DNA of 64,000 bases from Aldehydirespirator sp965203575. Its GTDB lineage: Bacteria > Actinomycetota > Acidimicrobiia > Acidimicrobiales > Aldehydirespiratoraceae. Numbering within the stretch: position 1 is the first letter of the stretch; each line of letters begins with the position of its first letter. The DNA lies in NCBI GenBank assembly GCA_965203575.1, contig OZ241894.1, positions 372,001 through 436,000 on the forward strand, written 5' to 3'. This document shows, in pieces, positions 62,438 to 64,000 of this stretch. The position numbers and the translations under genes were made by a program. The notes below the pieces were generated by a model. That model did no database searches. It saw only the letters and a list, made by a program, of their open reading frames with translations, and was not told the origin of the DNA.

Positions 62438-62563
62438 GCGCCGACCCGCTAGTGGTCCGTCGCCGATTCGGTGGGGCACCTTGATCATCCGAAGGGGCAG
62501 GCTTCGGCCTCCTACGCCGTCCTAGCCATTTCGAAGCCACAGCACTAGGCCGCAGTTCGTCCG

Positions 62564-63457
62564 TCAGCCGCCGAGGTCGTGGCCCGGTGGCATCTCCGCC
62601 CGACCGATGGCCTCGGCCCGCCGGTGAAGCAACTCCTCGGTCTCATCGAGATCCCGGGCAATGATGTAACGGCGTTCGGCCACGCCGTCGAGCACGAACT
62701 CGCCGAGTTCGTCCAGGTCGGCCACTTCGGGCTCGGTGCCTCGCATGTCGGCAATCATCCGCTTGAGTTGCTCGAACGTGAGGCTCCCCCGCCCGGTGGC
62801 CTCGCCCACCCGCTGCAGATGCTCGGGCCGGTTGCGCTGGGCGTTGAAGAGGCCGGTGTTCATCAGGCCGCCCGAAGGGTAGAACACCGACGCCCTCAGG
62901 TCGGTGCCCTCGCGGACGAGGTTGGCGTTCAGGGCCTCGGTGAAGCAGCTGGCCGCAGCCTTGGAGGACGCGTACACCGAGGCGGTGGGCACAGGAGCGA
63001 AGCCTCCGTCGCCCGAGGACGTGACGATCACCTGGCCCGGCTCGCCGCTGGAGATCATGCGGGGAACGAATGCCCACGTGCAGATGGCCACGCCGAACAC
63101 GTTGACGCCGAAGCACCAGCGCCAGTCGTTGGGCTCCTGCTGCCAGGGCTTGCCGCCGCCGCCAGAAGTGACACCGGCGTTGCAGAACAGCAGGTTGCAG
63201 GCCCCATGAGCCTCGAAGACATGGTCGGCCAGTGCGGTGACGGACTCCTCGTCGCTCACATCGGTGGGCACGCCCTTCACTGACCCCAAGGGCGACAGCT
63301 CCCCCATCACCTGCTCCAGAGCGGGCGCTTCGATGTCGGCTATCACCACCCGCGCGCCGCGGCGCAGCAGCGCCTTGGCGATCCCCTTGCCGATGCCGCC
63401 GGCCCCGCCGGTCACCACCGCCACCGACCCGTCGATTGTCAGGCGATCCAAGGTCAT
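62564..63457 (-). CDS. Short-chain dehydrogenase/reductase
   Basis: A 297-residue classical SDR. Cofactor motif TGGAGGIGKGIA, an Asp at the end of strand 2 (VVIADIEAP) favouring NAD(H), CNAG, catalytic Ser in VTSSGDGG and YASSKAA (Y-x3-K). It has a longer C-terminus than the other SDR, with LKRMIADMRGTEPEVADL. Substrate unknown. It is 13 bp downstream of the molybdopterin oxidoreductase gene. Confidence 0.9.
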   Translation of the reverse strand: MTLDRLTIDGSVAVVTGGAGGIGKGIAKALLRRGARVVIADIEAPALEQVMGELSPLGSVKGVPTDVSDEESVTALADHVFEAHGACNLLFCNAGVTSGGGGKPWQQEPNDWRWCFGVNVFGVAICTWAFVPRMISSGEPGQVIVTSSGDGGFAPVPTASVYASSKAAASCFTEALNANLVREGTDLRASVFYPSGGLMNTGLFNAQRNRPEHLQRVGEATGRGSLTFEQLKRMIADMRGTEPEVADLDELGEFVLDGVAERRYIIARDLDETEELLHRRAEAIGRAEMPPGHDLGG

Positions 63458-63470
63458 CCGGGACCGTCTC

Positions 63471-64000
63471 TCATGCGGGTACGACCTCGACGGGGATCCC
63501 GTTGACGGCCGCGTTGCCCGACGGCACGTCCAGGAAGTCGGGCGGGGCCAGCAGGTTGTTGTTGACCCCGGCGTGCTCGCGGGCTACCGACTGCCGGGTG
63601 CCGGGCTTGTCATGGCCCCAGCCGTGGGGCAGCGACACCACCCCGGGCATCATCTCATCGCTCACTTCAGCCGAGACCTCGATGCTGCCGTTGGAGGACG
63701 ACACCACCGCGACGGCCCCGTCGTCGACGCCCCGGGCGGCCGCGTCGTCGGGATGGATGAGCAGCGTGCAGCGGTCCTTGCCGCTCACCAGCACCTTCAC
63801 GTTGTGCATCCAGGAGTTGTTGGAGCGCAGATGGCGGCGACTGGTGAGCACCAGCGGCTCGACAGGGCGGTCGAGGCGGCCGGCGAGCCGGGCGACGTCG
63901 CCGACGATGTGATCGGGAGCCAGGTCGACCTTGCCGTCGGGATGCAGCACGATCTCGTCGATGCGGGGCACCATCGGGCCGAAGTCGACACCGTCGGGGT
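63471..64000 (-). CDS. Molybdopterin oxidoreductase, C-terminal part (cut by window end)
   Basis: The last 175 or so residues of a molybdopterin-binding enzyme. The visible part is the molydopterin dinucleotide-binding domain: PLVLTSRRHLRSNNSWMHNV, LLIHPDDAAARGVDDGAVAVVSS and GVVSLPHGWGHDKPGT. The frame is open through position 64000. This domain is shared by formate dehydrogenase-, nitrate reductase- and FdhF/BisC-like enzymes, so the substrate cannot be told. Confidence 0.88.
   Translation of the reverse strand, partial: PDGVDFGPMVPRIDEIVLHPDGKVDLAPDHIVGDVARLAGRLDRPVEPLVLTSRRHLRSNNSWMHNVKVLVSGKDRCTLLIHPDDAAARGVDDGAVAVVSSSNGSIEVSAEVSDEMMPGVVSLPHGWGHDKPGTRQSVAREHAGVNNNLLAPPDFLDVPSGNAAVNGIPVEVVPA

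Overview
The window is high-GC DNA from an actinobacterium. Class Acidimicrobiia is the most likely placement, as an inference from the Thr-rich secreted-protein tails, an mIHF gene, and a gene order close to the mycobacterial chromosome (pgsA-patA-pimA ... pdxS-pdxT-yebC-ruvCAB ... secDF-rel-hisS-aspS-rarA-alaS-ruvX-mltG-aroE-aroB-pepQ-efp-nusB). Most genes lie on the minus strand, so the conserved block reads from right to left.

Region 1 (1-9.5 kb) is a pyrimidine operon, pyrR-pyrB-pyrC-carA-carB-pyrD-pyrF, followed by mihF. The genes overlap or nearly touch. A consensus-like PyrR-binding RNA hairpin lies directly 5' of the pyrR ribosome binding site, and no pyrK is present. Region 2 (9.5-20.3 kb) holds a SnoaL-like protein, a GNAT acetyltransferase, a frameshifted nusB, efp, a proline peptidase, aroB, aroE, mltG, ruvX, alaS and two small membrane proteins. 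Region 3 (20.4-25.8 kb) is an accessory insertion between alaS and rarA. It carries three tandem secreted or lipoprotein paralogues with poly-Thr tails, separated by short copies of a rarA segment, and one secreted metalloprotease with two large internal repeat arrays.

Region 4 (25.9-32 kb) is rarA, a membrane protein, a VapBC module with a clear operator, aspS and hisS, with a tandemly duplicated palindrome between the two synthetase genes. Region 5 (32-35.1 kb) is another insertion: a TauD-like dioxygenase and an overlapping DNA methyltransferase/restriction endonuclease pair. Region 6 (35.2-52.5 kb) is housekeeping: rel, secF, secD, yajC, tgt (lacking its zinc cysteines), queA, ruvB, ruvA, ruvC, yebC, pdxT, pdxS, a DUF3048 lipoprotein, a catalytically dead M48-like protein, and the phosphatidylinositol-mannoside genes pimA, patA and pgsA. 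A roughly 50-bp GC-rich repeat recurs at gene ends across the window.

Region 7 (53-60.8 kb) is accessory. It has a large SLH-anchored M6-type metalloprotease, followed by a three-gene island: a large P-loop GTPase-like protein whose promoter sits between 24-bp inverted arms, a PD-(D/E)XK/winged-helix AbiEi-like regulator, and an AbiEii-like nucleotidyltransferase. This island is the best candidate for an undescribed defence-type system. Region 8 (60.8-64 kb) holds two short-chain dehydrogenases, an acetoacetate decarboxylase-like protein and the C-terminus of a molybdopterin oxidoreductase.
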